Below, piece by piece: positions 1-5,679 of a stretch of 6,779 nucleotides of DNA. Under the pieces are notes generated by a model, which was not told the DNA's origin, did not search any database, and saw only the letters and a program-made list of their open reading frames with translations. The DNA is from CAZLLV01 sp964560325 (GTDB lineage: Bacteria > Acidobacteriota > Thermoanaerobaculia > Multivoradales > DATKCC01), in assembly GCA_964560325.1 (NCBI GenBank), contig CAZLLV010000487.1, positions 1 to 6,779 of the forward strand, read 5' to 3'. A program made the translations under genes and the position numbers. Position 1 is the stretch's first letter; each line of letters starts with the position of its first letter.

Positions 1-1298
1 ACCACGTCGCCCGCCCGCAGACAGGCGCGCAGGCGCTGCCCGAGCGTCACCAGCACCCGGTCGCCGACCAGGTGGCCGAGGCTGTCGTTGACCAGCTTGA
101 AGCGGTCGACGTCGAGGAAGAGGACGGCGAACCCGAACTCCCCGCTCCGCTCGCGGCGGCGGAACGCGCGGCCCAGGATCTCCGAGAAGAGCGCCCGGTT
201 CGGCAGCCCGGTGAGCCCGTCGTGGAGCGCCGCGTGGCGGAGCTGCTCCTCGGCCAGGCGCCGCTCGGTGACATCGGTGAGCGAACCGGCGAGGCGGGTC
301 GGCCGGCCCTCGGCGTCGCGCACCGCCATCGCCCGCACCAGCATCCACGGGTAGGTGCCGTTCTTGTGCAGCACCCGGTGCTCGTGCTCCAGGTGCCCGT
401 TGCGCCCCTCGAGGTGCGCGGCGAGCTCCGCGTCGAGCCCCGGCCGATCCTCGGCGTGGACCCGGCTCAGCCACTCGGAGAGCTGGTCCCCCAGCTCCCA
501 GTCGTCGTAGCCGAGCATCTCCTTCCAGCGCGGCGAGAAGTAGACCCGGCCGCCGGCCACGTCCCAGTCCCAGAGCCCGGCCCCGGCGCCGCGGGCGGCG
601 AGGGCGTAGCGCTCCTCGCTCGTCCGCAGGGCGTCCTCCGCCTCCTTGCGCACCGTGATGTCGCGGTAGATGCCGTAGATCGCCACCTGGCCGTCCTCGG
701 TGACGATCGGCGCCCCGAGGATCGACACGTGGACCAGCCGCCCGTCCTTGCGCCGGCGCACCGTCTCGACGTTGACCGTCGAGCCGCCGGTGACCCGGGT
801 CGAGAGGGCGCTCGCCTCGCTGCGCGCGTCGTCGGTCGCGATCAGGTCGTTGATCGGGCGGCCCTCCGCCTCCGCCGCCGAGTACTGGAACAGGCGCTCG
901 AACTCCGGGTTGACGCGCAGCACCCGGTCCTGGTTGTCGAGAAGGACGACCGCTTCGGGAGCGCTGTCGAAGAGCTTCTCGAGATACGCCTTCTCGAGCC
1001 GCAGGTCGCGCTGCGAGCGCCGGCGCTCCTCGAGCGACCGACCGGCGAAGAGGACGGCGAGGAGAGCGAAGCCGCTCGCCCCGAGGCTCGCGCTCCCGAG
1101 TCCGAGGCGCAGGAGCACGTCGCCCAACGAGCCCCCGCCCGGCTCGACGAGCAACAACAGCGACTGGAGCCCTGCGAGGAGGACCGCGAGCGCGGTGAAG
1201 AAGCCGAGGCGCCGGTCGCCCACGCGACGCAGGAAGACGATGGAACCCGCCAGAGCGGCGGCATCCGCCAGCAGGGAGAGGACGACGAGGGCTGCCAC
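1..1298 (-). CDS. Membrane-bound PAS-PAS-GGDEF diguanylate cyclase, partial (C-terminus beyond the left edge)
   Basis: Probable sensor that makes cyclic di-GMP from two GTP; only the first 432 codons are in the window. Read on the minus strand, the product has three hydrophobic segments (about residues 3-23, 31-51 and 67-86), then a PAS domain (about 106-213, beginning LFDSAPEAVVLLDNQDRV and ending YGIYRDITVRKEAE), a second PAS/PAC domain (about 229-341, with GLWDWD and a PAC end SLTDVTERR), and the start of a GGDEF domain. That start has HDGLTGLPNR at 359-368 and LDVDRFKLVNDSLGHLVGD at 395-413, including the usual first metal-binding Asp. The GG[DE]EF signature itself would lie just past the edge, so catalytic competence cannot be judged, and an EAL domain could follow. 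The frame is open upstream to a stop at 1344-1346. GTG at 1298 is the first usable start and keeps the first membrane helix intact, but no clear ribosome-binding site precedes it. The family call is firm; the start is moderately sure. Confidence 0.9.
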   Translation of the reverse strand, partial: MAALVVLSLLADAAALAGSIVFLRRVGDRRLGFFTALAVLLAGLQSLLLLVEPGGGSLGDVLLRLGLGSASLGASGFALLAVLFAGRSLEERRRSQRDLRLEKAYLEKLFDSAPEAVVLLDNQDRVLRVNPEFERLFQYSAAEAEGRPINDLIATDDARSEASALSTRVTGGSTVNVETVRRRKDGRLVHVSILGAPIVTEDGQVAIYGIYRDITVRKEAEDALRTSEERYALAARGAGAGLWDWDVAGGRVYFSPRWKEMLGYDDWELGDQLSEWLSRVHAEDRPGLDAELAAHLEGRNGHLEHEHRVLHKNGTYPWMLVRAMAVRDAEGRPTRLAGSLTDVTERRLAEEQLRHAALHDGLTGLPNRALFSEILGRAFRRRERSGEFGFAVLFLDVDRFKLVNDSLGHLVGDRVLVTLGQRLRACLRAGDV

Positions 1299-1342
1299 GG
1301 GTGGACGGAGGTTACCACAAGAGAGTGCGTGGAATCGCGAAA

Positions 1343-1369
1343 ATTATGAGATCTCGCAACCCGTCGAAA
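1343..1369 (-). promoter_or_regulatory. Possible weak promoter for the PAS-GGDEF gene
   Basis: This is the only AT-rich patch in the divergent intergenic region. Read on the minus strand it contains CATAAT (1343-1348), which matches the sigma70 -10 hexamer at five of six positions. A poor -35-like TTTCGA lies about 15 bp upstream. It would place transcription start roughly 35-40 bases before the GTG start. The -35 match is weak and the spacing short, so this is only a candidate. Confidence 0.25.
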
Positions 1370-1405
1370 GCGCGGAAGGCGAGTGACTGAGGGATTCTCC
1401 CCGGC

Positions 1406-1418
1406 CTCCCTGAGGGAG
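1406..1418 (+). other. Short hairpin in the leader of the metalloprotease gene
   Basis: Perfect 5-bp arms CTCCC (1406-1410) and GGGAG (1414-1418) around a 3-base loop. It lies about 90 bases before the ATG of the downstream gene. It is too short to be a terminator and has no T-tract. It may be a leader stem or chance in GC-rich DNA. Confidence 0.25.
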
Positions 1419-1496
1419 AGCCCGGATCGACGGCGGGGCCGGGAGCCGGTAGCTTGGGGCGAGTACCGGAGGAAGCGATCCCCTCGAATCAGATAC

Positions 1497-1506
1497 CCGG
1501 AGGAAG
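1497..1506 (+). promoter_or_regulatory. Strong Shine-Dalgarno for the secreted metalloprotease
   Basis: GGAGG at 1499-1503 stands six bases before the ATG at 1510, which fixes that start. The same 10-mer, CCGGAGGAAG, also occurs 31 bases upstream at 1466-1475 with no start codon behind it. The upstream copy is partly covered by an inverted repeat, CCGGTA (1446-1451) with TACCGG (1464-1469). Confidence 0.8.
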
Positions 1507-1509
1507 ACC

Positions 1510-2670
1510 ATGACGACCCGGAAGCCGAGCTCCGCCGCGCCGCTGGCCCTGGCGGGACTCCTCGTCGCCGCACTGCTCGCCCTGCCCCTCTCTCCCGCCC
1601 ACGCCGCCGACCCCGCTTCGGGCACTCTCGACGACGGCGGCCCCGTCGCCTGGAGCGGCGGTCCGTACACCGTCGGCGTCCCGAACCAGCTCGGCTGCCT
1701 CGGCGCCGGCGATCCGACCTGCGACCCGTTCGACCTGACCGTCGCTCTCGACGAGGGCGAGCGCTTCGCCGTCGCCATCACCAGTGACACGGCCGGCGAC
1801 GACTACGACCTCTACGTCTTCTACCCGGACGGAACCGAGGCCGCGCGGTCGGCGAACGCCGGCAGCGACGAGGCGGTGGTGATCGCCCACACCACGACCC
1901 ACGGCACCGGTCCGTATCGCGTCAGCGTGCTGCCGTTCCAGGTGACGGCGGGATCGACCTACGACGGCGTGGCGATGCCGACCTCCGGCCACCCGATCGA
2001 CGGCGACGACCTGACGACCTGCCTGGCACCGATCCCCGACGCGATCGGTCTGCCGCCGATTCTCGACCTCGGACAGACCGTCTCCCTCGACGTGGCGGTG
2101 CTGCTCGACGGCGTGGACGTCGGCCTCGCCAACCTGATCATGACCCGGGCCGCCGAGTCGTACGCCCCGCTCGGCGTCACCCTGACCGTCACCGAGTACC
2201 AGGAGGTCGACTTCACCGGCACCGAAGGGGCCGCGCTGATCCAGCAGGCGAAGGACTACTACGACGGGGAGCGACCCGCCGGCAGCGACCTGGTCTACGT
2301 GCTCTCCGACCAGGACCTGACGAACGGTGGCGACGCGGGCCTCGCGGGGCTCGCCGACTGCATCGGCGGCGTGCGCTTCGCCGACCGCGCCTTCGCCGTC
2401 GGCGAGGCGGTGGGGATCGAGGAGACGACGATCGGACCGTTCCGGCTCCTGGTCGACGCGCACCCCGAGATCGCGGCCCACGAGCTCGGTCACCTGATGG
2501 GCGCGCACCACCACTACGCCAACTGCATCGAGGGCCAGCTCCAGGGCGACGCGGACGACCTCTCGCCCTGCTCCCTCATGTTCAACTTCGTCGACCTCCA
2601 GTCGCTCAACTTCGCACTGGTCAACGTCGGCGTCGTTCGCGGTCACGCGGTGAAGTTCGCCTCGCCCTGA
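1510..2670 (+). CDS. Secreted metzincin-type zinc metalloprotease with N-terminal PPC-like domain
   Basis: Predicted extracellular zinc endopeptidase of 386 residues; substrate unknown. A classical signal peptide (basic n-region TTRK, hydrophobic core about 12-27, cleavage near AHA-AD at about 33) is followed by a PPC-like beta domain (about 45-140, with the diagnostic DYDLYVFYPDG at 98-108 and a Cys pair at 63/71). The catalytic domain follows (about 185-386). HELGHLMGAHH at 324-334 fits the metzincin consensus HExxHxxGxxH, giving His324, His328 and His334 as zinc ligands and Glu325 as catalytic base. SLM at 355-357 is the likely Met-turn. Cysteines 171, 284, 339 and 354 could form disulfides, which suits an exported protein. 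It resembles reprolysin/adamalysin-like bacterial proteins (M12 type). PPC domains usually follow the protease; here it comes first. The start is set by a strong GGAGG. It is likely monocistronic, with a terminator-like structure just downstream. Confidence 0.9.
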   Translation: MTTRKPSSAAPLALAGLLVAALLALPLSPAHAADPASGTLDDGGPVAWSGGPYTVGVPNQLGCLGAGDPTCDPFDLTVALDEGERFAVAITSDTAGDDYDLYVFYPDGTEAARSANAGSDEAVVIAHTTTHGTGPYRVSVLPFQVTAGSTYDGVAMPTSGHPIDGDDLTTCLAPIPDAIGLPPILDLGQTVSLDVAVLLDGVDVGLANLIMTRAAESYAPLGVTLTVTEYQEVDFTGTEGAALIQQAKDYYDGERPAGSDLVYVLSDQDLTNGGDAGLAGLADCIGGVRFADRAFAVGEAVGIEETTIGPFRLLVDAHPEIAAHELGHLMGAHHHYANCIEGQLQGDADDLSPCSLMFNFVDLQSLNFALVNVGVVRGHAVKFASP

Positions 2671-2674
2671 GCCA

Positions 2675-2712
2675 CGCCCCCACGAAAGATCCCGCGATCG
2701 TCCGTGGGTGCG
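2675..2712 (+). other. First hairpin after the metalloprotease gene
   Basis: Arms CGCCCCCACG (2675-2684) and CGTGGGTGCG (2703-2712) pair at nine of ten positions. An inner GATC/GATC pair (2688-2691 with 2696-2699) can extend the stem. It starts four bases after the stop codon and its last two bases are shared with the next hairpin, so the two would compete. No T-tract follows; it may protect the 3' end or help termination. Confidence 0.45.
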
Positions 2713-2752
2713 CCCCCGCCCGGGCCGACGCCCGGGCGGGGGCGGGGCGTTT
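2711..2752 (+). terminator. Strong GC-rich terminator-like hairpin
   Basis: A perfect 14-bp inverted repeat, CGCCCCCGCCCGGG (2711-2724) and its complement (2731-2744), encloses a 6-base loop. Only a short TTT (2750-2752) follows, so it lacks the U-tract of a textbook intrinsic terminator. Its position between a stop codon and the next promoter supports a termination role. It also argues against the nearby ATG-like start codons in the open frame being real. Confidence 0.65.
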
Positions 2753-2763
2753 CCGGTAGATCC

Positions 2764-2792
2764 TTGACATCCGAGGGCTCGATTTCTACACT
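2764..2792 (+). promoter_or_regulatory. Sigma70-type promoter for the repeat-protein operon
   Basis: A perfect -35 hexamer TTGACA (2764-2769), a 17-bp spacer and TACACT (2787-2792, four of six to TATAAT, including the key first T, second A and last T). Transcription would begin near 2799. It sits just after the terminator-like hairpin and about 59 bases before the preferred start at 2851. The spacer region is noticeably more AT-rich than the surrounding DNA. Confidence 0.75.
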
Positions 2793-2850
2793 GCGGCGAG
2801 CTCGTATTCTCGTCTTTCGTGTTCGACAGCTCGACCGCGGCCTTACCGTC

Positions 2851-4797
2851 TTGAGCTCTCTCGCCTTATCGATCTATCTCCTCCTCCTCTGCGACGTTCA
2901 GGTGGCGTTGGAGGACGAGACCGGACACAGGCACCCCCACGGGCCCGAAACCCTGACGGTCCAGGCTCGGGCACTCGATTTCCCCGAAGGCTCACCGCTC
3001 TTCGAGACGACCTGCCCGGTCGAAGGCTCCGATGCAAGCCGGGTCGCCCGCTGCCTCCTGCCGCCAGGTTCCTACGACCTGCGCCTCGAGGCCGCCGGCT
3101 TCGTGCCCCACTACGCCTGGAGCGCCCACCTGCCCCCCGCGGGCCTCACGGAGGTGTCCGACTACGCCTTGCGGCGAGGTGCGTGGCTGGTCGGTCAGAT
3201 CGTGCGCGAAGACGGAGAGCCCGCCGAAGGTGCCGCGATCGTCCTGGAACCCTCGATCGCCGACGCCAACACACGCACGGCCCTGGCGGGCGAGCTCGAG
3301 ACCTTCCGGCACCAGGGAGCCACCGAGGCGAGAGGGCATTTCCAGCTCGGAGGCCTGTCCGCCGGCGCCTACGACCTCCACGCCACCGTGCCCGATTTCG
3401 GGACCGCCCGGCGAGCACGGATCGTCGTCTCGGAGCCAGCAGAGCACCGGCTCGACGCGCCCTTGACAGTCCCCTACTTCCCTCGCGCGGAGCTCGAGGT
3501 GTCGCCACCCCAGGACGTGGGGGGCCATCCCTGGACGATCCGCCTGCTCGGGAACGGCATGCCTCATCAGGACGTCGAGGCGGACGGGGAAGGACGCGCC
3601 TTCTTCGACCTCCTGCCCTCCGGTGACTACTTCCTGGTCATCGAAGACGGGGCCGGGCACCGATGGATCGCCCGGAACCAGCGCTTCTCGCCGGAGACTC
3701 CAAGAGCCGAGGTGACGATCGAGGGCGTGCCCGTGGTGGGCACCGTCACTCTCGATGGAGAGCCGCTGGCAGCGGCTCTCCACTTCGGTGGCCGGACCGG
3801 CGCCGAATCGGTGCGTCTCGACTCGGGGCCGGACGGCGAGCTCGTCGGGCTCCTCCCACGACAGGGAGACTGGACTCTCGAAGTGCGGAGCGACTCGCCG
3901 ACCGTGCGGTGGACCCGACACGGCTTCCCGGTGGAGGTCGATGCCGGCCTCGGTGCCGCCGAGCTGACCATCGACCTCCCGGCAACCTCAGTTTCGGGCC
4001 GCGTCACGGAGCCGAACGGGCGCCCCGTGTACGGCGCGGAAGTCCTGCTCAGCCCCACGTTCCCCGAGGGCCGCTTGATCCAGGTCTCGACCGACGAGGA
4101 CGGCGCCTTCGAGGTCGCCGGACAGATGCTCGGGGAGTACCGGGTCAAGGCGATCGGCTCCGGGATGCGGTCGAGCCCGGTCGAGACGATCTCTCTCTCC
4201 GAGACGGAGCCGGACGCGTCCCTGGATCTCGTCCTCCACGAGAGCCGCGAGATCGCCGGACAGGTGGTCGGCGAGGGCGGCTCGCCGGTCCCGGGCGCGA
4301 CGGTCTGGGGCCTCCAGCGGCTCGATGCTCCGTCCGGTGGAGCGATGTTCATCCCACAGGCGAACGCCAACGTCGAAGGACGTTTCCGGCTGACTCTGCC
4401 CCCGGGCGGCGCCTGGCAGGGCGTCGCCGTCCTGGCCCCCGGCCACGTCCTGGGGCTCGCGCTCCTGCCGCCGGAGGGAGAGTCCGGAGATTGGGTGATC
4501 CGCCTGGATTCGCAGGGCGGTGGCGAGCTCGCGCTCACCGGCCTCGAACGAGACGCCGGCCGGGTCTCCCCCGCCGCGACCTTGGACGGGGTGTGGCGTC
4601 TCGACTTCGGAGTCCTCAGCCGCTGGTCGAGGCACCAGGGCGCGCCGGCGGCACCGGACCACCTGACGGTCCCCAACGTACCCGCCGGCTCCTACCGGAT
4701 CTGCATCCCGACCTCGTCACCACCCGAAGAGTGCCAGGGTGGTTTCCTGTCCGCCCACGGACGCCTCACGATCGATTTCCAGGAGTCAAAGCCATGA
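2851..4797 (+). CDS. Large exported protein of carboxypeptidase-regulatory-like beta-sandwich repeats
   Basis: No enzymatic motif is visible; probably a structural or ligand-binding envelope or secreted protein. Counting from TTG 2851 it has 648 residues: a hydrophobic N-terminus (about 2-19), then successive Ig-like modules. Recognisable repeats are a LPPGSYDLRLEAAGF strand pair near 70-84; GQIVREDGEPAEGAAIVLEP from about 114; VGTVTLDGEPL from 296; SGRVTEPNGRPVYGAEVLLSP from 382; AGQVVGEGGSPVPGATVWG from 469; and PAGSYRIC at 611-618. The pattern 'G.V....G.PV.GA.V' followed by 'G.F...L..G.Y.L.A' is that of carboxypeptidase regulatory-like (CarboxypepD_reg) domains. Cys55/Cys68 and Cys618/Cys628 may pair. 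The frame is open from 2704, but that start lies inside the terminator and upstream of the promoter, so it is rejected. TTG 2851 lacks a Shine-Dalgarno and leaves a signal sequence without a basic n-region, so the start remains uncertain. It is first in an operon; its stop overlaps the next ATG. Confidence 0.8.
   Translation: MSSLALSIYLLLLCDVQVALEDETGHRHPHGPETLTVQARALDFPEGSPLFETTCPVEGSDASRVARCLLPPGSYDLRLEAAGFVPHYAWSAHLPPAGLTEVSDYALRRGAWLVGQIVREDGEPAEGAAIVLEPSIADANTRTALAGELETFRHQGATEARGHFQLGGLSAGAYDLHATVPDFGTARRARIVVSEPAEHRLDAPLTVPYFPRAELEVSPPQDVGGHPWTIRLLGNGMPHQDVEADGEGRAFFDLLPSGDYFLVIEDGAGHRWIARNQRFSPETPRAEVTIEGVPVVGTVTLDGEPLAAALHFGGRTGAESVRLDSGPDGELVGLLPRQGDWTLEVRSDSPTVRWTRHGFPVEVDAGLGAAELTIDLPATSVSGRVTEPNGRPVYGAEVLLSPTFPEGRLIQVSTDEDGAFEVAGQMLGEYRVKAIGSGMRSSPVETISLSETEPDASLDLVLHESREIAGQVVGEGGSPVPGATVWGLQRLDAPSGGAMFIPQANANVEGRFRLTLPPGGAWQGVAVLAPGHVLGLALLPPEGESGDWVIRLDSQGGGELALTGLERDAGRVSPAATLDGVWRLDFGVLSRWSRHQGAPAAPDHLTVPNVPAGSYRICIPTSSPPEECQGGFLSAHGRLTIDFQESKP
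4781..4785 (+). promoter_or_regulatory. Shine-Dalgarno for the first mini-ORF
   Basis: AGGAG inside the last codons of the repeat-protein gene, eight bases before the ATG at 4794. It is a better ribosome-binding site than that of either neighbouring large gene, which argues that ATG 4794 is, or recently was, a genuine start. Confidence 0.6.
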
Positions 4798-4844
4798 AGA
4801 CGATTGTCCGAGTCACTCTGATAGGTCTCGTGCTCACACTGTGA
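4794..4844 (+). CDS. Signal-peptide-like mini-ORF (16 residues), coupled or remnant
   Basis: The product is MKTIVRVTLIGLVLTL, with Lys2 and Arg6 before a hydrophobic run, which looks exactly like the start of a signal peptide. Its ATG overlaps the TGA of the repeat-protein gene (ATGA) and it has a good AGGAG eight bases upstream. It then stops abruptly at 4842-4844. Two readings are possible: a leader peptide that couples translation to the next gene, or the 5' end of a small secreted-protein gene broken by a one-base indel. Supporting the second, the next frame continues with hydrophobic residues (VSMVCWAW) as a signal peptide would. No slippery heptamer is seen, so programmed frameshifting is not supported. 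No function can be named. Confidence 0.4.
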   Translation: MKTIVRVTLIGLVLTL

Positions 4845-4906
4845 TGGTTTCGATGGTCTGCTGGGCGTGGTTTCCGCCGTGCAACGACGGTTACATCATC
4901 AAATAG
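4844..4906 (+). CDS. Second mini-ORF (20 residues), likely continuation or reinitiation link
   Basis: Its ATG shares one base with the preceding TGA (TGATG), an arrangement typical of termination-reinitiation, but it has no Shine-Dalgarno of its own. The product begins MVSMVCWAWFPPC and ends NDGYIIK, with two cysteines. Its stop at 4904-4906 is eight bases before the ATG of the next large gene. Joined to the first mini-ORF by a one-base change it would give a roughly 36-residue exported peptide. It may equally be non-coding. Confidence 0.25.
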   Translation: MVSMVCWAWFPPCNDGYIIK

Positions 4907-4914
4907 GCTCCGGC

Positions 4915-5679
4915 ATGACACTTAGACTCGCGGGCCGCACCGCCATTTGGGGCTTGTCGATCCTGCTCGCTGCCTGCCTGGCAGAAGTCGTCCAAGCAGA
5001 CACGTTGATCCGTCTGGACATCGAATTCTCCTGGAAGAACGGAGTCGAAGAAGACTCGAGGACCGAGGAGACCCTTTGGATCGGGACCGACCGCGCCCGG
5101 TCGGACCTCGGCGCCGTCACTCACATGGTGAATACGACGAGCGGCGAGTTCTTCCATATCGACCGCGACGACCGGACCTACTACTCGATGCCGTCACCCT
5201 ACTCCCCCTTCGAGATGATTCCCGAGGCCTTCCACGATCAGGCTCGGGCGCAGCTCGCCATGCTCGCACCCCGGACCTTGCACGTCGAAGAGACCGGCGA
5301 GACCGACCGGATCGCGGGCTACGAGGTGCGACGTGTACGGATCGAAGCCGGTGGCCCAGACGAGCCGTTCACCGCCCGCATGGACCTCTGGGTGAGCGGG
5401 GAGCTGTGGAAGGAGCTCGAAGGGACCGCTTACTGGGCCCTGGAGCGGGATCGACTCCGGGAGAATCAACGCTCCGCCTGGCTGGTCGACGTCCTGGCCG
5501 GCCTCGAGGCCGTCATCCTGAAGAGCGAGAGCTGGATCGAAGGACGGGGCGGGAGAAACCGATCGGAGTACGTACGTGTCACCACGACGATCGAGAAGGA
5601 CGTGGAGGTGCCGGACGAGCAGTATCGGGTTCCCGAGGGTTACCAGAAGCTGGAAGCCGGGCTACGGAGCGGTGGGTGA
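4915..5679 (+). CDS. Exported DUF4412/LolA-like protein, possible lipoprotein
   Basis: Product of 254 residues; molecular function unknown. The N-terminus has Arg4 and Arg8, a hydrophobic core, a lipobox-like LAAC (18-21) and, shortly after, VQA-D (26-29), so it could be a lipoprotein or a signal-peptidase-I substrate. The mature part follows the plan of DUF4412/LolA-fold proteins: paired strands ending TLWIGTDRARSDLG (53-66), a 'record-of-use' strand FFHIDRDDRTYYSM (79-92), GETDRIAGYEVRRVRI (128-143), DLWVSGEL, and a closing VPEGYQKLEA (239-248). Such folds bind hydrophobic ligands in LolA, but that role is not shown here. The frame is open back to GTG 4867; ATG 4915 is chosen because it places the signal peptide at the N-terminus. 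The Shine-Dalgarno is weak (TAGG, 4904-4907), consistent with coupled translation from upstream. Last gene of the operon that starts at 2764; its 3' end overlaps the convergent DUF72 gene. Confidence 0.75.
   Translation: MTLRLAGRTAIWGLSILLAACLAEVVQADTLIRLDIEFSWKNGVEEDSRTEETLWIGTDRARSDLGAVTHMVNTTSGEFFHIDRDDRTYYSMPSPYSPFEMIPEAFHDQARAQLAMLAPRTLHVEETGETDRIAGYEVRRVRIEAGGPDEPFTARMDLWVSGELWKELEGTAYWALERDRLRENQRSAWLVDVLAGLEAVILKSESWIEGRGGRNRSEYVRVTTTIEKDVEVPDEQYRVPEGYQKLEAGLRSGG

Noticed and set aside
72..1349. 425-codon open frame on the plus strand
   Set aside because: It is the codon-for-codon antisense of the PAS-GGDEF gene. Its product is a low-complexity mix of R, E, A, P and V with no domain, while the minus strand gives clear PAS and GGDEF motifs.
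1489..2646. 385-codon open frame on the minus strand
   Set aside because: It is antisense to the metalloprotease gene, rich in V, D, E, G and R with no motif. The plus strand has a signal peptide, zinc motif and strong ribosome-binding site.
2704..2850. Upstream extension of the repeat protein to the start at 2704
   Set aside because: It would translate the terminator stem and the promoter; the added residues (MGAPPPGPTPGRGRG) are what the hairpin encodes and do not resemble a signal peptide.
2992..3921. Long minus-strand frames opposite the repeat-protein gene (also 3627-4676 and 3988-4662)
   Set aside because: They are expected in GC-rich DNA with few stop codons; no conserved motif was seen, and the plus-strand frame encodes coherent repeats.
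4836..4846. Programmed -1 frameshift joining the two mini-ORFs
   Set aside because: There is no slippery heptamer and no downstream pseudoknot or strong stem at the junction; reinitiation or an indel explains it more simply.
5569..5580. Palindromic GTACGTAC-type sequence near the end of the DUF4412-like gene
   Set aside because: It lies within conserved-looking coding sequence (EYVRVTT) and is explained by codon use; no second copy or regulatory context.
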